64,000 nt of DNA from the NCBI RefSeq assembly GCF_015999465.1, contig NZ_CP065534.1, forward strand, positions 1,612,001 through 1,676,000, written 5' to 3'. Both the position numbers and the translations under genes were made by a program. The notes beneath the pieces were generated by a model. That model saw nothing but the letters and a program-made list of their open reading frames with translations, made no database searches and had not been told where the DNA came from. Numbering within the stretch: the first letter of the stretch is position 1; each line of letters starts with the position of its first letter. Of the stretch, positions 38,781 to 48,725 are shown piece by piece. Origin of the DNA: Lonsdalea populi (GTDB taxonomy: Bacteria; Pseudomonadota; Gammaproteobacteria; Enterobacterales; Enterobacteriaceae).

Positions 38781-40058
38781 ATGGCGAGTAGTAACCTGGT
38801 AAAACAATTGCAAGAGCGGGGCCTCGTGGCTCAGGTAACGGATGAGGAAGCGTTAGCAGAGCGACTGGCGCAAGGGCCGATTGCACTGTATTGCGGTTTC
38901 GATCCGACCGCCGACAGCTTGCATTTGGGGCATCTGGTTCCGCTGCTCTGCCTGAAACGTTTCCAGATGGCGGGCCACAAACCGGTGGCGCTGGTGGGTG
39001 GCGCCACCGGTCTGATTGGCGATCCGAGCTTTAAAGCGACGGAACGAAAGCTGAATACCGAAGGCACCGTGAATGAGTGGGTGGAAAAAATCCGACGTCA
39101 GGTCGCGCCGTTCCTGGACTTCGACTGCGGCGAAAACAGCGCAATCGCCGCCAACAACTATGATTGGTTCGGCTCCATGAACGTACTGACGTTCCTGCGT
39201 GATATCGGTAAACACTTCTCAGTGAACCAGATGATTAACAAAGAAGCGGTCAAACAACGTCTCAACCGAGACGACGTAGGCATCTCCTTTACCGAATTCT
39301 CCTACAACTTGCTGCAGGGTTACGACTTTACCTCGCTGAACAGCGCGCACGGCGTCGAGCTGCAGATTGGGGGTTCCGACCAGTGGGGCAACATCACTTC
39401 CGGTATCGACCTGACGCGTCGCATGAATCAAAAACAGGTCTTCGGCCTGACGGTTCCGCTGATCACGAAAGCGGACGGCACGAAATTCGGGAAAACCGAA
39501 GGCGGTGCGGTATGGCTTGATGCCAGCAAAACCAGCCCCTACAAATTCTACCAATTCTGGATCAACACCGCCGATGCCGACGTCTATCGCTTCCTGAAAT
39601 TCTTTACCTTCCTGAGCATCGAAGAGATTAATGCCCTGGAAAAAGAAGATTGCAACAGTGATAAGGCACCGCGCGCGCAGTACGTACTGGCTGAGCTGGT
39701 GACTCAGATGGTGCATGGCGACGAAGGTCTGGCCGCGGCGCGCCGTATCACAGACAGCCTGTTCTCCGGCGCGTTGCAGGACATGACGGCGGAAGACTTC
39801 TCCCAGCTGGCGCAGGATGGAATGCCGACCATTGAGCTGGAAAAAGGCGCCGACCTCCAGCAGGCGTTGGTCAGCGCGGAGCTGGTGCCGTCACGCGGTC
39901 AGGCCCGGACGATGATTTCATCCAACGCCGTTTCTGTGAACGGTGAAAAGCAGAGCAACGCGGAATACACCTTCAGTGAGGAAGACCGTTTATATGGTCG
40001 TTACACGCTGTTGCGCCGTGGTAAGAAACATTACTGTCTGGTTTGCTGGAAAGCATGA
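38781..40058 (+). CDS. tyrS: Tyrosyl-tRNA synthetase
   Basis: A 425-residue class I synthetase. [19 protein letters not shown] carries the HIGH-like motif, KFGKTEGG the KMSKS-like motif, and the C-terminal S4 domain contains [20 protein letters not shown]. The ATG at 38781 with GGAG upstream gives the known start; the longer frame from 38697 is not conserved. It charges tRNA-Tyr in the cytosol. Confidence 0.97.
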   Translation: MASSNLVKQLQERGLVAQVTDEEALAERLAQGPIALYCGFDPTADSLHLGHLVPLLCLKRFQMAGHKPVALVGGATGLIGDPSFKATERKLNTEGTVNEWVEKIRRQVAPFLDFDCGENSAIAANNYDWFGSMNVLTFLRDIGKHFSVNQMINKEAVKQRLNRDDVGISFTEFSYNLLQGYDFTSLNSAHGVELQIGGSDQWGNITSGIDLTRRMNQKQVFGLTVPLITKADGTKFGKTEGGAVWLDASKTSPYKFYQFWINTADADVYRFLKFFTFLSIEEINALEKEDCNSDKAPRAQYVLAELVTQMVHGDEGLAAARRITDSLFSGALQDMTAEDFSQLAQDGMPTIELEKGADLQQALVSAELVPSRGQARTMISSNAVSVNGEKQSNAEYTFSEEDRLYGRYTLLRRGKKHYCLVCWKA

Positions 40059-40068
40059 TCGTTTTTTG

Positions 40069-40098
40069 AAGGGAGCGCGATGCTCCCTTTACTCATTT
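40069..40098 (+). terminator. Terminator after tyrS
   Basis: AAGGGAGC-GCGAT-GCTCCCTT followed by TACTCATTTT. It lies 11 bases after the tyrS stop codon, ahead of pdxY. Confidence 0.75.
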
Positions 40099-40144
40099 TA
40101 TAACGGGAAAAATCGCAACACAGGGGCAAGGGTAGCAATCGTTC

Positions 40145-41008
40145 ATGAAAAATATACTGTCGATCCAGTCTCACGTCGTTTTCGGCCATGCCGGCAACAG
40201 CGCCGCCGAGTTTCCGATGCGTCGCATGGGCGTTAACGTCTGGCCGTTGAACACGGTGCAGTTTTCCAATCATACCCAGTACGGACAGTGGACGGGCTGC
40301 GTCATGCCTGCTGAACATCTGACGGAAATTGTGCAGGGCATCAGCAATATTGGCCGACTGAAGGACTGTGACGCGGTATTGAGCGGCTACATCGGCTCAC
40401 CCGAGCAGGGCGCGCACATACTGGATATCGTTCGTCAGGTTAAAGCAGCTAACCCGAATGCGATCTATTTCTGTGACCCGGTGATGGGGACGCCTGAGAA
40501 AGGCTGTATCGTCGCCCCCGGCGTGACGGACTTCCACTGTAACCAGTCGTTATTAGTCAGTGACGCCATTGCTCCCAACCTACCTGAACTGGAACTCCTG
40601 AGCGGATGCACGGTGCACAACGTTGATGAAGCAGTATCGGCGTCTCGTGGGCTGTGTCGGCGAGGTCCGAAGTTGGTGCTGGTGAAACATCTTAGCCGCG
40701 CGGCCTACCGTCAGGACAGCTTCGAAATGCTGTTGGTGACGGCGACGGAAGCCTGGCATATCAGCCGGCCACTGGTGGATTTTGGCGAAAAACAGCCTGT
40801 GGGCGTGGGCGATTTGACCAGCGGGTTACTATTGGTGAACTTGCTCAAAGGCGTTGCGCTGGAGAAAGCGCTGGAGCACACGACGGCCGCGGTGTACGAA
40901 GTCATGCTCATGACGAGCGAAATGAAAGAGCATGAGCTTCAACCGGTGGCGGCACAGGAGGGGATCGCACATCCTCGCCATCACTTCCAGGCCGTTCGTC
41001 TCAGTTAA
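40145..41008 (+). CDS. pdxY: Pyridoxal kinase PdxY
   Basis: A 287-residue ribokinase-fold kinase: [22 protein letters not shown] at the start, [26 protein letters not shown], and [15 protein letters not shown], the anion-hole and catalytic Asp region. It phosphorylates pyridoxal in the salvage of vitamin B6. Order tyrS-pdxY-gstA is the same as in E. coli. Confidence 0.96.
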   Translation: MKNILSIQSHVVFGHAGNSAAEFPMRRMGVNVWPLNTVQFSNHTQYGQWTGCVMPAEHLTEIVQGISNIGRLKDCDAVLSGYIGSPEQGAHILDIVRQVKAANPNAIYFCDPVMGTPEKGCIVAPGVTDFHCNQSLLVSDAIAPNLPELELLSGCTVHNVDEAVSASRGLCRRGPKLVLVKHLSRAAYRQDSFEMLLVTATEAWHISRPLVDFGEKQPVGVGDLTSGLLLVNLLKGVALEKALEHTTAAVYEVMLMTSEMKEHELQPVAAQEGIAHPRHHFQAVRLS

Positions 41009-41027
41009 GGCGTCATCTGGAAAAAAT

Positions 41028-41062
41028 AAAAAAGGGGAGAACGCGATGTTTTCCCCTTTTTT
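41028..41062. terminator. Bidirectional terminator between pdxY and gstA
   Basis: An A-run plus GGGGAGAAC pairs with GTTTTCCCC plus a T-run across a short loop. It serves both convergent genes. Confidence 0.85.
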
Positions 41063-41081
41063 GACTCGAAAAGTACGTTGC

Positions 41082-41696
41082 TCAGGTAATGAGCTCAAGT
41101 CCTTCCGCCGTCATCGCTTTCTCTACCGACGGCCGGTTACCTACACGCTCAATGTAGTTGTTCAGTGCCGGGAACGCGCTCAAATTGAATTTCAACTTAT
41201 GCGCCCAACGGGCGATGGTGAATAAATACGCATCGGCGACGCCAAATCGATTGCCGATGAGGTAGTCGTGCTCGCTCAACACCGTATTCAGATAATTAAA
41301 TCGTTGCTTCAGGTAGCTTCTCATCAAATCTTTGTAAGATTCCGGGGTGCCGGAACGGAACAGCGGCGAGACCGTCTTATGCACTTCCATTGCGATGTAG
41401 TTCAACCACTCGATGGCATGGTAATGATGAATCGTATCGGGAGGCGCAATAAGGTTGTATTGCGGCGCTTTGTCCGCCAGATAGAGCCCGATGGCGACGG
41501 CTTCGGTGAGAACGCTGCCGTCGTCCAGCTCCAGCGCCGGGACTAACCCTTTAGGCGCGATGTGCAGGTAATCCCGGCCTTGTTCGGTCGTCTTGGTGTG
41601 CAGGTCCACCCGCTCGAGGGTGAAGTGCGCGCGTGTTTCGCACAGGATGATGTGAGGAAACAGTGCGGAACTACCAGGGGTGTAATAGAGTTTCAT
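41082..41696 (-). CDS. gstA: Glutathione S-transferase (beta-class, GstA-like)
   Basis: A 204-residue enzyme starting MKLYYTPGSSALFPHIILCE. Thioredoxin-fold N-terminus (GLVPALELDDGSVLTEAVAI) and helical C-terminus (ATIEWLNY-type segment, AMEVHKTVSPLF with the conserved His). The start at 41696 matches the family; the frame open to 41765 is not conserved. Odd point: Cys10, which binds glutathione in E. coli GstA and other beta-class enzymes, is Ser here, so activity may differ. The place next to pdxY is as in E. coli. Confidence 0.93.
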   Translation of the reverse strand: MKLYYTPGSSALFPHIILCETRAHFTLERVDLHTKTTEQGRDYLHIAPKGLVPALELDDGSVLTEAVAIGLYLADKAPQYNLIAPPDTIHHYHAIEWLNYIAMEVHKTVSPLFRSGTPESYKDLMRSYLKQRFNYLNTVLSEHDYLIGNRFGVADAYLFTIARWAHKLKFNLSAFPALNNYIERVGNRPSVEKAMTAEGLELIT

Positions 41697-42129
41697 ACGT
41701 CGTTCCTTCCGTAAAAACTGCCATTTATATCGGTGTGTTGTTTTTGTTGTAGGCTGCTTCAGCATTATGGCGAGAAATCGTTGAGGCGTGATGTGCGTTG
41801 CCTCGCATATTATTTACAGTAAAAACTAATTCGTGTCTGTCTTTCTTAACGCTGATAGGCGTGATCTTGAACCGATTTTTCTCTGCTTTTCCTCACGAAA
41901 TGCCAAGGGCAGCGCCATATTTCCAGTTTATCCCTATCGTTATAATAACGACCATTGTTATGGAAAAGTTATTATTTGTTTGTGTTATCTTTAAATAAAA
42001 CCACAAGCAGAAGCCGGTCATTGTCTGCTGGTCGCCATCAAATATGGCACTCCTGCGCCGCTGGCGCGAGCGTCCTGTTCTGCCATGACGGCGCCTCGCA
42101 GGATAGTTACGCATTAGCCTGGAGGAAGC
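41697..42129. other. gstA-acnA divergent intergenic region
   Basis: No gene was found. It includes the gstA promoter and a long acnA upstream region with AT-rich palindromic sequence around 41940-41990 (TAATAACGACCATTGTTA). TGGAGGAAGC just before 42130 is the acnA ribosome binding site. Regulation by iron, oxidative stress or CRP, known in E. coli, cannot be confirmed here. Confidence 0.4.
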
Positions 42130-44688
42130 ATGTCAACACAACATCGCCATGCCCGCATGGAAACGCTGACCGCCGGTCAGCACACCTATCATTTCTTTAG
42201 TCTGACGTTGGCCGCCGAGCGCTGGGGCAACCTAGACGCTTTACCTAAATCCCTCAAAGTATTATTTGAAAACGTACTGCGATTCTACGACGGCGATAGC
42301 ATCGGTGATGCCGATCTGTGCGCGCTGGTCGCTTGGCAAGCCAGCACTCACGGCGATCGGGAGATTGCCTACCGACCCGCACGCGTGCTGATGCAGGACT
42401 TCACCGGCGTACCCGCAGTGGTCGATTTAGCAGCGATGCGGGATGCCGTGCGGCGGCTCGGCGGCGATGTCGACAGGGTCAATCCGCAGGCTCCGGTCGA
42501 TCTGGTGATCGACCATTCGGTGACGGTGGACCATTTCAGTAAAAAAGACGCGCTGGAGAAAAATACACGGCTGGAAATGACACGCAATCACGAGCGCTAT
42601 AAGTTTCTGCGATGGGGGCAGAAAGCCTTCCGTCACTTCAGCGTGGTACCGCCCGGCACCGGCATCTGTCATCAGGTGAATCTGGAGTATTTGGCTAAAA
42701 CCGTCTGGTTTGAACAGGATGGGGAGCGTCGGATCGCCTATCCGGATACCTTGGTCGGTACAGATTCCCATACGACGATGGTAAATGGTCTGGGCGTATT
42801 GGGCTGGGGCGTCGGCGGTATCGAAGCTGAAGCGGCAATGCTGGGTCAGCCCATATCCATGCTGATCCCGGACGTCGTGGGATTCAAGCTGATGGGGCGA
42901 TTGCGCGAAGGCATCACCGCGACCGACCTGGTGCTGACGGTCACTCAGATGCTGCGCAAGCATGGCGTCGTCGGAAAATTCGTGGAGTTTTACGGCGACG
43001 GTCTGGCCCATTTACCGCTGGCCGATCGGGCGACGTTGGGCAACATGGCCCCGGAGTATGGCGCGACCTGCGGCTTTTTCCCGGTCGATGAAGTGACGTT
43101 GGATTACCTCCGCCTGACCCATCGCAGCGAAGAGCAGATCGCGCTGGTGGAAAGCTACTGTAAGCGCCAGGGGCTGTGGCGAAATCCGGGTGACGAACCT
43201 CGTTTTACCAGCCAGCTTGAGTTGGATATGGCCGAGGTGGAAACCAGTCTGGCCGGCCCTAAACGACCGCAGGATCGCGTTGCATTGGCGGGTGTGCCTG
43301 CGGCTTTTCAGGCAAGCCGGGAGCTGGTTCTCAATGCCAACCCGCCATCGCAGAGTCCCGCGCCAATGTTCACGCTGGCCGGTGAAACGCATGCGTTGAG
43401 GGAGGGGGCTGTCGTTATCGCAGCCATCACTTCCTGCACCAACACCTCTAACCCCAATGTCATGATGACGACGGGTCTGCTGGCGCGCAACGCCGTAGCG
43501 CGCGGACTGCGGACTCGTCCGTGGGTGAAAACGTCGCTCGCGCCCGGTTCACGGGTCGTCACGGAATATCTGGCGCGCGCCGGGCTTACCGCTGCGCTGG
43601 ATCGGCTGGGCTTTAATCTGGTGGGGTATGGGTGCACCACCTGTATCGGCAACTCCGGGCCATTGCCCGCGCCGATTGAAGCCGCGATCCGACAAAGCGA
43701 CTTGACCGTCGGCGCGGTGCTGTCCGGCAACCGCAACTTTGAAGGCCGCATTCATCCCCTGGTGAAAACTAACTGGCTGGCGTCTCCGCCGCTGGTGGTG
43801 GCCTATGCTTTGGCAGGCAACATGACGGTGGATCTCAGCCGTGATCCGCTGGGCGAGGATGACAAAGGCCAGCCGGTTTATCTGCGCGATATCTGGCCTT
43901 CCGCGAAAGAAGTGACTGACGCGGTTCAAATGGTCAGTACCGATATGTTTCGTCGCGAGTACGCCGAAGTCTTTTTAGGGACGGCAGAGTGGCGGGCAAT
44001 CGCGGTCGGCAATGCGCCGACTTATGCCTGGGCGGCCGACTCCACCTACATCCGTCAAACGCCGTTTTTCAATACGATGCAGGTCGCGCCGGAATCGGTT
44101 AAAGACATTCTCGGTGCCAGAATCCTCGCCATTTTGGGCGACTCCGTCACAACCGATCACATTTCTCCTGCGGGAAATATCAAAACCGACTGCCCGGCGG
44201 GCCGCTATTTGCAGGCGCATGGCGTGGAACCAGAAGCGTTTAACTCCTATGGTTCTCGCCGGGGGAATCACGAAGTGATGATGCGCGGAACGTTCGCCAA
44301 TATCCGTATTCGCAATGAAATGGTGCCGGGCACGGAAGGAGGATATACCCGACATATTCCCTCGCAGGAGGTACTGGCGATTTACGACGCCGCGATGCGC
44401 TATCAACAGGAGCAGGTGCCGCTGGCGGTCATTGCAGGTAAGGAGTATGGTTCGGGGTCAAGCAGAGACTGGGCCGCTAAAGGACCGAGTTTACTGGGGA
44501 TTCGTGTGGTTATCGCAGAAACGTTTGAGCGTATCCACCGTTCTAACCTGATTGGCATGGGGATCCTGCCTTTAGAGTTCCCTGCAGGCGTGACCCGCAA
44601 AACATTGGGGCTGCGCGGCGGAGAGCGTATCGACATCGCTGGGCTGACTGATTTGCAACCCGGCAACCCGGCAGCACGGTGGCGGTGA
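42130..44688 (+). CDS. acnA: Aconitate hydratase A, frameshifted near the C-terminus
   Basis: An 852-residue reading frame very close to E. coli AcnA (891 aa), with the [4Fe-4S] cluster Cys residues in SCTNTSNP and GCTTCIGNSGP and catalytic segments such as GSGSSRDWAAKGP. It ends early in LQPGNPAARWR. An exact 8-bp tandem duplication (CAACCCGG at 44656-44663 and 44664-44671) shifts the frame. With one copy removed, the frame runs on to 44822 and gives the normal end (CRIDTGNELTYY, ILHYVIRNMLK), 894 residues. So the last 45 or so residues are lost or replaced. The enzyme interconverts citrate and isocitrate. Whether the shortened protein is active cannot be told from sequence; an assembly error is possible. 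Confidence 0.93.
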   Translation: MSTQHRHARMETLTAGQHTYHFFSLTLAAERWGNLDALPKSLKVLFENVLRFYDGDSIGDADLCALVAWQASTHGDREIAYRPARVLMQDFTGVPAVVDLAAMRDAVRRLGGDVDRVNPQAPVDLVIDHSVTVDHFSKKDALEKNTRLEMTRNHERYKFLRWGQKAFRHFSVVPPGTGICHQVNLEYLAKTVWFEQDGERRIAYPDTLVGTDSHTTMVNGLGVLGWGVGGIEAEAAMLGQPISMLIPDVVGFKLMGRLREGITATDLVLTVTQMLRKHGVVGKFVEFYGDGLAHLPLADRATLGNMAPEYGATCGFFPVDEVTLDYLRLTHRSEEQIALVESYCKRQGLWRNPGDEPRFTSQLELDMAEVETSLAGPKRPQDRVALAGVPAAFQASRELVLNANPPSQSPAPMFTLAGETHALREGAVVIAAITSCTNTSNPNVMMTTGLLARNAVARGLRTRPWVKTSLAPGSRVVTEYLARAGLTAALDRLGFNLVGYGCTTCIGNSGPLPAPIEAAIRQSDLTVGAVLSGNRNFEGRIHPLVKTNWLASPPLVVAYALAGNMTVDLSRDPLGEDDKGQPVYLRDIWPSAKEVTDAVQMVSTDMFRREYAEVFLGTAEWRAIAVGNAPTYAWAADSTYIRQTPFFNTMQVAPESVKDILGARILAILGDSVTTDHISPAGNIKTDCPAGRYLQAHGVEPEAFNSYGSRRGNHEVMMRGTFANIRIRNEMVPGTEGGYTRHIPSQEVLAIYDAAMRYQQEQVPLAVIAGKEYGSGSSRDWAAKGPSLLGIRVVIAETFERIHRSNLIGMGILPLEFPAGVTRKTLGLRGGERIDIAGLTDLQPGNPAARWR

Positions 44689-44936
44689 CGATCGCCTCAG
44701 CAGAGGGCAAAGCGCAGACGGTCAACACCCACTGCCGTATTGATACCGGAAACGAGCTAACCTACTACCGTCACGGCGGCATTCTGCATTATGTCATCCG
44801 TAATATGCTGAAATCTAAGTGACATTGTCACTTGTAATGGGTAAGTTCTTACGAACGTCCTCTTGTTGAAGGTCAAATAATCGCGTATCACTGAGGCCGC
44901 AGTTTTTACCATCACATCGTTTAAAAGGGAAACACA

Positions 44937-46553
44937 ATGGCAAAGGAACATCTGAAGCTGGCGGTGATGCTGGGCGCGTTGAGCATGGGGGCCGCTGCTG
45001 AGGCGGCGGTGGTCCCCGCTGGCACCGTGCTGTCGGACAAGCAGGAACTGGTGCGCGGCAACGGTTCGGAACCCGCGACTCTAGACCCGAATCGGGCGGA
45101 AAGTGACGTTGAATCCAACATTATCCACGACTTCTTCGACAATCTGATTTGGGCGAACGATGACGGCACCTTTAGCGGCGGTATCGCGGAACGCTGGGAG
45201 AACAAGGATTATCGGGTATGGACATTCCATCTGCGACCGGGATTGACCTGGTCTGACGGCAGTCCGATCACCGCTGACGACGTCGTGTTCAGCTGGCGTC
45301 GCCTCAGCGATCCGAAAACGGTGTCGCCGTACCAGTCGTTTATTCAAAGCATGCATGTGCTGAACGCAGAGGCGATTACGCGTGGCGAAAAAGGCCCAGA
45401 GACACTGGGTATCAAAGCGCTGGATCCGCAAACGGTGCAGATCACGCTCGACCAACCGCTGTCCTATTTCCTGTCGATGGCCTCGCATTATGTATTATCC
45501 CCGTTACCCAAAGCGGTGGTCGAAAAGTATGGCGACAGATGGACGCAGCCGGGGCATTTTGTCAGCAGCGGGCCTTACACGCTCAGCGAATGGGTGGTGA
45601 ACGAACGTCTGGTGGGAAAGCGCAATCCTCGCTACTGGGACAACGCGCATACGGTGATAGAGAAGGTGACCTATCTGCCGATCCCATCGCCGACCGCGGA
45701 AACCAATCGCTATAAGTCTGGCGAAATCGATATCACGAATACGCTACCGCCGCAGCTATTTAAGTCACTGCAGCGGTCGCTGCCGGGGCAGGTAAAAGTA
45801 TCTTCGTTTCTCTCAACCTATTTTTATAAATTCAATACGCAGAAACCGCCGTTTAACGACGCGCGCGTGCGGCGGGCGCTCGATTTGGCGTTGGACAAAA
45901 CGGTGATTGCCGAGAAGGTGATGGGGATGGGGGAAAAGCCCGCCTACAACTATATTCCTCCAGGGATGGCGGGCTATACCAGCAACCAGCCCGTCTGGGC
46001 TGGCTGGACCCAGCAGCAGCGGATTGCGGAGGCTAAAAAACTGCTGCAGGAAGCGGGCTTCGGCGCCGATCATCCTTTGCGCTTCGAACTGCTGTACAAC
46101 ACGTCTGAGGCTCATCAGAAGCTGGCGATAGCGGCCAGCGCCATGTGGAAACAGTCACTGGGCGTAGAGGCGACGTTGGTCAATCAAGAGTGGAAAACGA
46201 TGCTCGATACGATGCGCAACGGACGTTTCCAGGTGGTGAGGTCATCATGGGTTGCGGACTACAACGAACCGTCTACTTATTTTAATACCCTTCGCAGCAA
46301 TGACAGTAACAACCAAGGCAAGTTCAGCGACCCCGCCTTTGATGCATTGCAAGACAAAGCGATCAATGCCGGAAGTCTGGAAGCGCGCAACGCGAATTAT
46401 CATCAGGCGGAAGTGGTCCTTCAGCAACAAATGCCGCTGATCCCGATTTACTATTACGTGCGTAGTCAGCTGGTTAAACCCTACGTAGGGGGATTCAAAA
46501 CCGACCTGCAAGGGAATTTTTACACGCGGGATTTTTATATCATCAAACACTAA
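44937..46553 (+). CDS. Oligopeptide-binding protein (OppA/MppA family)
   Basis: A 538-residue periplasmic solute-binding protein: signal peptide about residues 1-24 (ending in AAAEAA), then ELVRGNGSEPATLDPNRAE, the FHLRPGLTWSDGSPITADDV motif of the SBP-5 family, and the WVADYNEPSTYFNTL segment typical of OppA and MppA. Partner opp permease genes are not nearby. MppA, which binds the murein tripeptide and uses the Opp permease, is the orphan type in enterobacteria, so MppA is a good possibility. The promoter should lie in the 110 bases after acnA. Confidence 0.88.
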   Translation: MAKEHLKLAVMLGALSMGAAAEAAVVPAGTVLSDKQELVRGNGSEPATLDPNRAESDVESNIIHDFFDNLIWANDDGTFSGGIAERWENKDYRVWTFHLRPGLTWSDGSPITADDVVFSWRRLSDPKTVSPYQSFIQSMHVLNAEAITRGEKGPETLGIKALDPQTVQITLDQPLSYFLSMASHYVLSPLPKAVVEKYGDRWTQPGHFVSSGPYTLSEWVVNERLVGKRNPRYWDNAHTVIEKVTYLPIPSPTAETNRYKSGEIDITNTLPPQLFKSLQRSLPGQVKVSSFLSTYFYKFNTQKPPFNDARVRRALDLALDKTVIAEKVMGMGEKPAYNYIPPGMAGYTSNQPVWAGWTQQQRIAEAKKLLQEAGFGADHPLRFELLYNTSEAHQKLAIAASAMWKQSLGVEATLVNQEWKTMLDTMRNGRFQVVRSSWVADYNEPSTYFNTLRSNDSNNQGKFSDPAFDALQDKAINAGSLEARNANYHQAEVVLQQQMPLIPIYYYVRSQLVKPYVGGFKTDLQGNFYTRDFYIIKH

Positions 46554-46561
46554 GAAGAGGA

Positions 46562-46583
46562 CGTCAGGGAGAATGCCCTGACG
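46562..46583. terminator. Hairpin between the peptide-binding gene and ribA
   Basis: CGTCAGGG and CCCTGACG form an 8-bp stem between convergent genes. There is no clear T tract. Confidence 0.5.
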
Positions 46584-46592
46584 CCGTAAGGG

Positions 46593-47186
46593 TTATTTGC
46601 TTTCCAGCAGGTGGCCCATTTTGGCGGCTTTGGTTGCCATATAACGTTCGTTTTTCGGGTTTTGCCCCACAATCAGCGGCACGCGTTCGACGATGTTGAT
46701 GCCCGCTTCGGTCAAAATTTTCACCTTCTGCGGATTGTTGGTCAGCAACCGAACCTGCGCAACGCCCAACAGCTTGAACATATCCGCACATGGCGTGAAG
46801 TCGCGCTCATCTGCGGCGAAACCCAACTGATGGTTCGCTTCGACGGTGTCTGCGCCTTTATCCTGCAAGGCATAGGCGCGGATTTTGTTCAGCAGACCGA
46901 TGTTGCGGCCTTCCTGACGGTGATAGAGCAGTACCCCGCGGCCAGCTTCGGCAATCTGATTGAGGGCGGCTTCCAGTTGGAAACCACAGTCACAGCGCAG
47001 ACTAAACAACGCATCGCCCGTCAGACATTCAGAATGAACGCGGGCCAGCACGGGCTCGGAGCCGGAGATATCGCCATACACCAACGCAAGATGGTCATGC
47101 CCGGTCGCTGTTTCTTCAAAGCCTACCATCAGGAAATCGCCCCACGGAGTGGGTAATTTGGCCTCGGCGACCCGTTTTAGCTGCAT
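46593..47186 (-). CDS. ribA: GTP cyclohydrolase II
   Basis: A 197-residue enzyme. The start at 47186 ([16 protein letters not shown]) matches E. coli RibA and has GGAGAT upstream. Zinc-binding Cys residues are in [19 protein letters not shown], and the catalytic region is [18 protein letters not shown]. It opens GTP to the first pyrimidine intermediate of riboflavin synthesis. It is divergent from pgpB, as in E. coli. Confidence 0.97.
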   Translation of the reverse strand: MQLKRVAEAKLPTPWGDFLMVGFEETATGHDHLALVYGDISGSEPVLARVHSECLTGDALFSLRCDCGFQLEAALNQIAEAGRGVLLYHRQEGRNIGLLNKIRAYALQDKGADTVEANHQLGFAADERDFTPCADMFKLLGVAQVRLLTNNPQKVKILTEAGINIVERVPLIVGQNPKNERYMATKAAKMGHLLESK

Positions 47187-47450
47187 GTTAATCTCCAACA
47201 TAAAAAGACAGAGTGCATCCTACTACTTTTGCTTGAAACCTCTATAGCAGGCTAACAAAAGACCGGATGAATGGCGGTTTTTTAGACTGGTGGGACTTAT
47301 AAGAGGCGTATAAAGCCTACACTTTACTCACTAAGCCGTTGACGTAACCGAAAGGTATTTTACGTCATACTAAACGCCTATGTCCTCTTTTCTGGTAATA
47401 TCGGGAAAATTTTATTGGGTTTATATCCCTCTGAATTATAGGGAGAATTA

Positions 47451-48194
47451 ATGTACGGAATTACTAAAAGAGTTACCATTGGTGCGCTATTGCTATTGAT
47501 AATGCCCCTCGGGGTCTGGCTGAGCGGCTGGCAGTGGCATCCACTGCTCACCGGAGGATGGCTGCGTGTGCTGTTTTGGGTCACGGAAACGGTAACGTCA
47601 CCCTGGGGCGTAGTGACGAGCGTTTTGCTGTCGCTTTGGTTCTTGTGGTGTCTGCGTTTCAGCCTAAAACCGGCGCTGGGCGTGTTCGCTATTCTGATCG
47701 TGACCATCGGTATCGGGCAAGGGGTAAAATCGGCGATCAAAGGCTGGGTTCAGGAACCCAGACCGTTTGTCGTGTGGCTTGAAAAGAGCTATCAGATCGA
47801 TGAGCGCTATTTTTACTCTTTGCCGCGATCCGAGCGGTCGGCGTTGGTTAAAAGCCAACTGCAAGACGATAATCAACTGCCGATATGGTTACGTCACCAC
47901 TGGCAGGCCGAAACCGGTTTTGCTTTTCCGTCCGGGCATACGTTGTTCGCCGCCTCTTGGGCGTTGTTGGCGGTCGGTCTGCTGTGGGCGCGTCGGCACT
48001 ACGTTACCGTGACGATAGTCATGCTGTGGGCTGTGGCAGTGATGGGAAGCCGTTTAGCGCTAGGCATGCACTGGCCTCAGGATCTGATGATGGCGACGGC
48101 GATCAGCTGGTTGCTGGTATTGGTCGCGACCTGGCTGGCTTCTCGCTGGTGCGGGCCTTTGACTGCTGCAGAGGTTGATGCTGAGCAGCATTAG
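47451..48194 (+). CDS. pgpB: Phosphatidylglycerophosphatase B / undecaprenyl-diphosphatase
   Basis: A 247-residue PAP2-family membrane phosphatase with about six hydrophobic helices. Motifs: KGWVQEPRPF (C1), FPSGHTLFAASW (C2) and SRLALGMHWPQDL (C3, catalytic His), all periplasmic. It dephosphorylates phosphatidylglycerol phosphate and recycles the undecaprenyl-PP carrier. Next comes lapA, the same order as in E. coli. Confidence 0.96.
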   Translation: MYGITKRVTIGALLLLIMPLGVWLSGWQWHPLLTGGWLRVLFWVTETVTSPWGVVTSVLLSLWFLWCLRFSLKPALGVFAILIVTIGIGQGVKSAIKGWVQEPRPFVVWLEKSYQIDERYFYSLPRSERSALVKSQLQDDNQLPIWLRHHWQAETGFAFPSGHTLFAASWALLAVGLLWARRHYVTVTIVMLWAVAVMGSRLALGMHWPQDLMMATAISWLLVLVATWLASRWCGPLTAAEVDAEQH

Positions 48195-48406
48195 CAAGCA
48201 GTGACGGTGTCACATGATGGCGATACCTAAGTCTGCGATGGCGTACCCAGATCCGCTCAGGTACGCCGAAACGGCCTTTACAGTTGTACTCCCGCCGCTC
48301 TTTTCTCGTGAATTTCCCACGTCGGGTTGGAAGTGCTAACTTAAATGGGGTCCGTTGCCGATTTCGGCATAATTCATTATTTCAAGCGATATCACAGGAA
48401 AAAGAC

Positions 48407-48712
48407 GTGAAATATTTGCTTATTTTTTTATTCGTGCTGGCGATCTTTATTGTGGCTATCACGCTGGGAGCACATAACGATCAGGTCGTCACCTTTAGTT
48501 ACCTCATCGCGCAGGGGCAATACCGTCTGTCAACATTGTTAGCGACGTTATTTGCCGCCGGATTCGTGCTGGGGTGGGTCATTTGCGGACTGTTTTATCT
48601 GCGCTTACGCATTGCGCTAGGCCGTGAACAACGTAAAATCAAACGTCTTGAGCAGCAACTGCCCAACTCCGCGGAGAGCAAAACCGTCTCTCCCGAGCCT
48701 GTGACCCACTAA
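48407..48712 (+). CDS. lapA: Lipopolysaccharide assembly protein A
   Basis: A 101-residue inner-membrane protein, two hydrophobic helices (about 2-21 and 43-65) and a basic coiled-coil-like tail (LGREQRKIKRLEQQL). The start is GTG at 48407 (VKYLLIFLFVLAIF) with AGGAAAA upstream, matching the known length of E. coli LapA (YciS). It works with LapB to control LpxC stability by FtsH and thereby LPS amount. lapB starts 13 bases downstream. Confidence 0.93.
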   Translation: MKYLLIFLFVLAIFIVAITLGAHNDQVVTFSYLIAQGQYRLSTLLATLFAAGFVLGWVICGLFYLRLRIALGREQRKIKRLEQQLPNSAESKTVSPEPVTH

Positions 48713-48725
48713 GGAATGATTTTCT

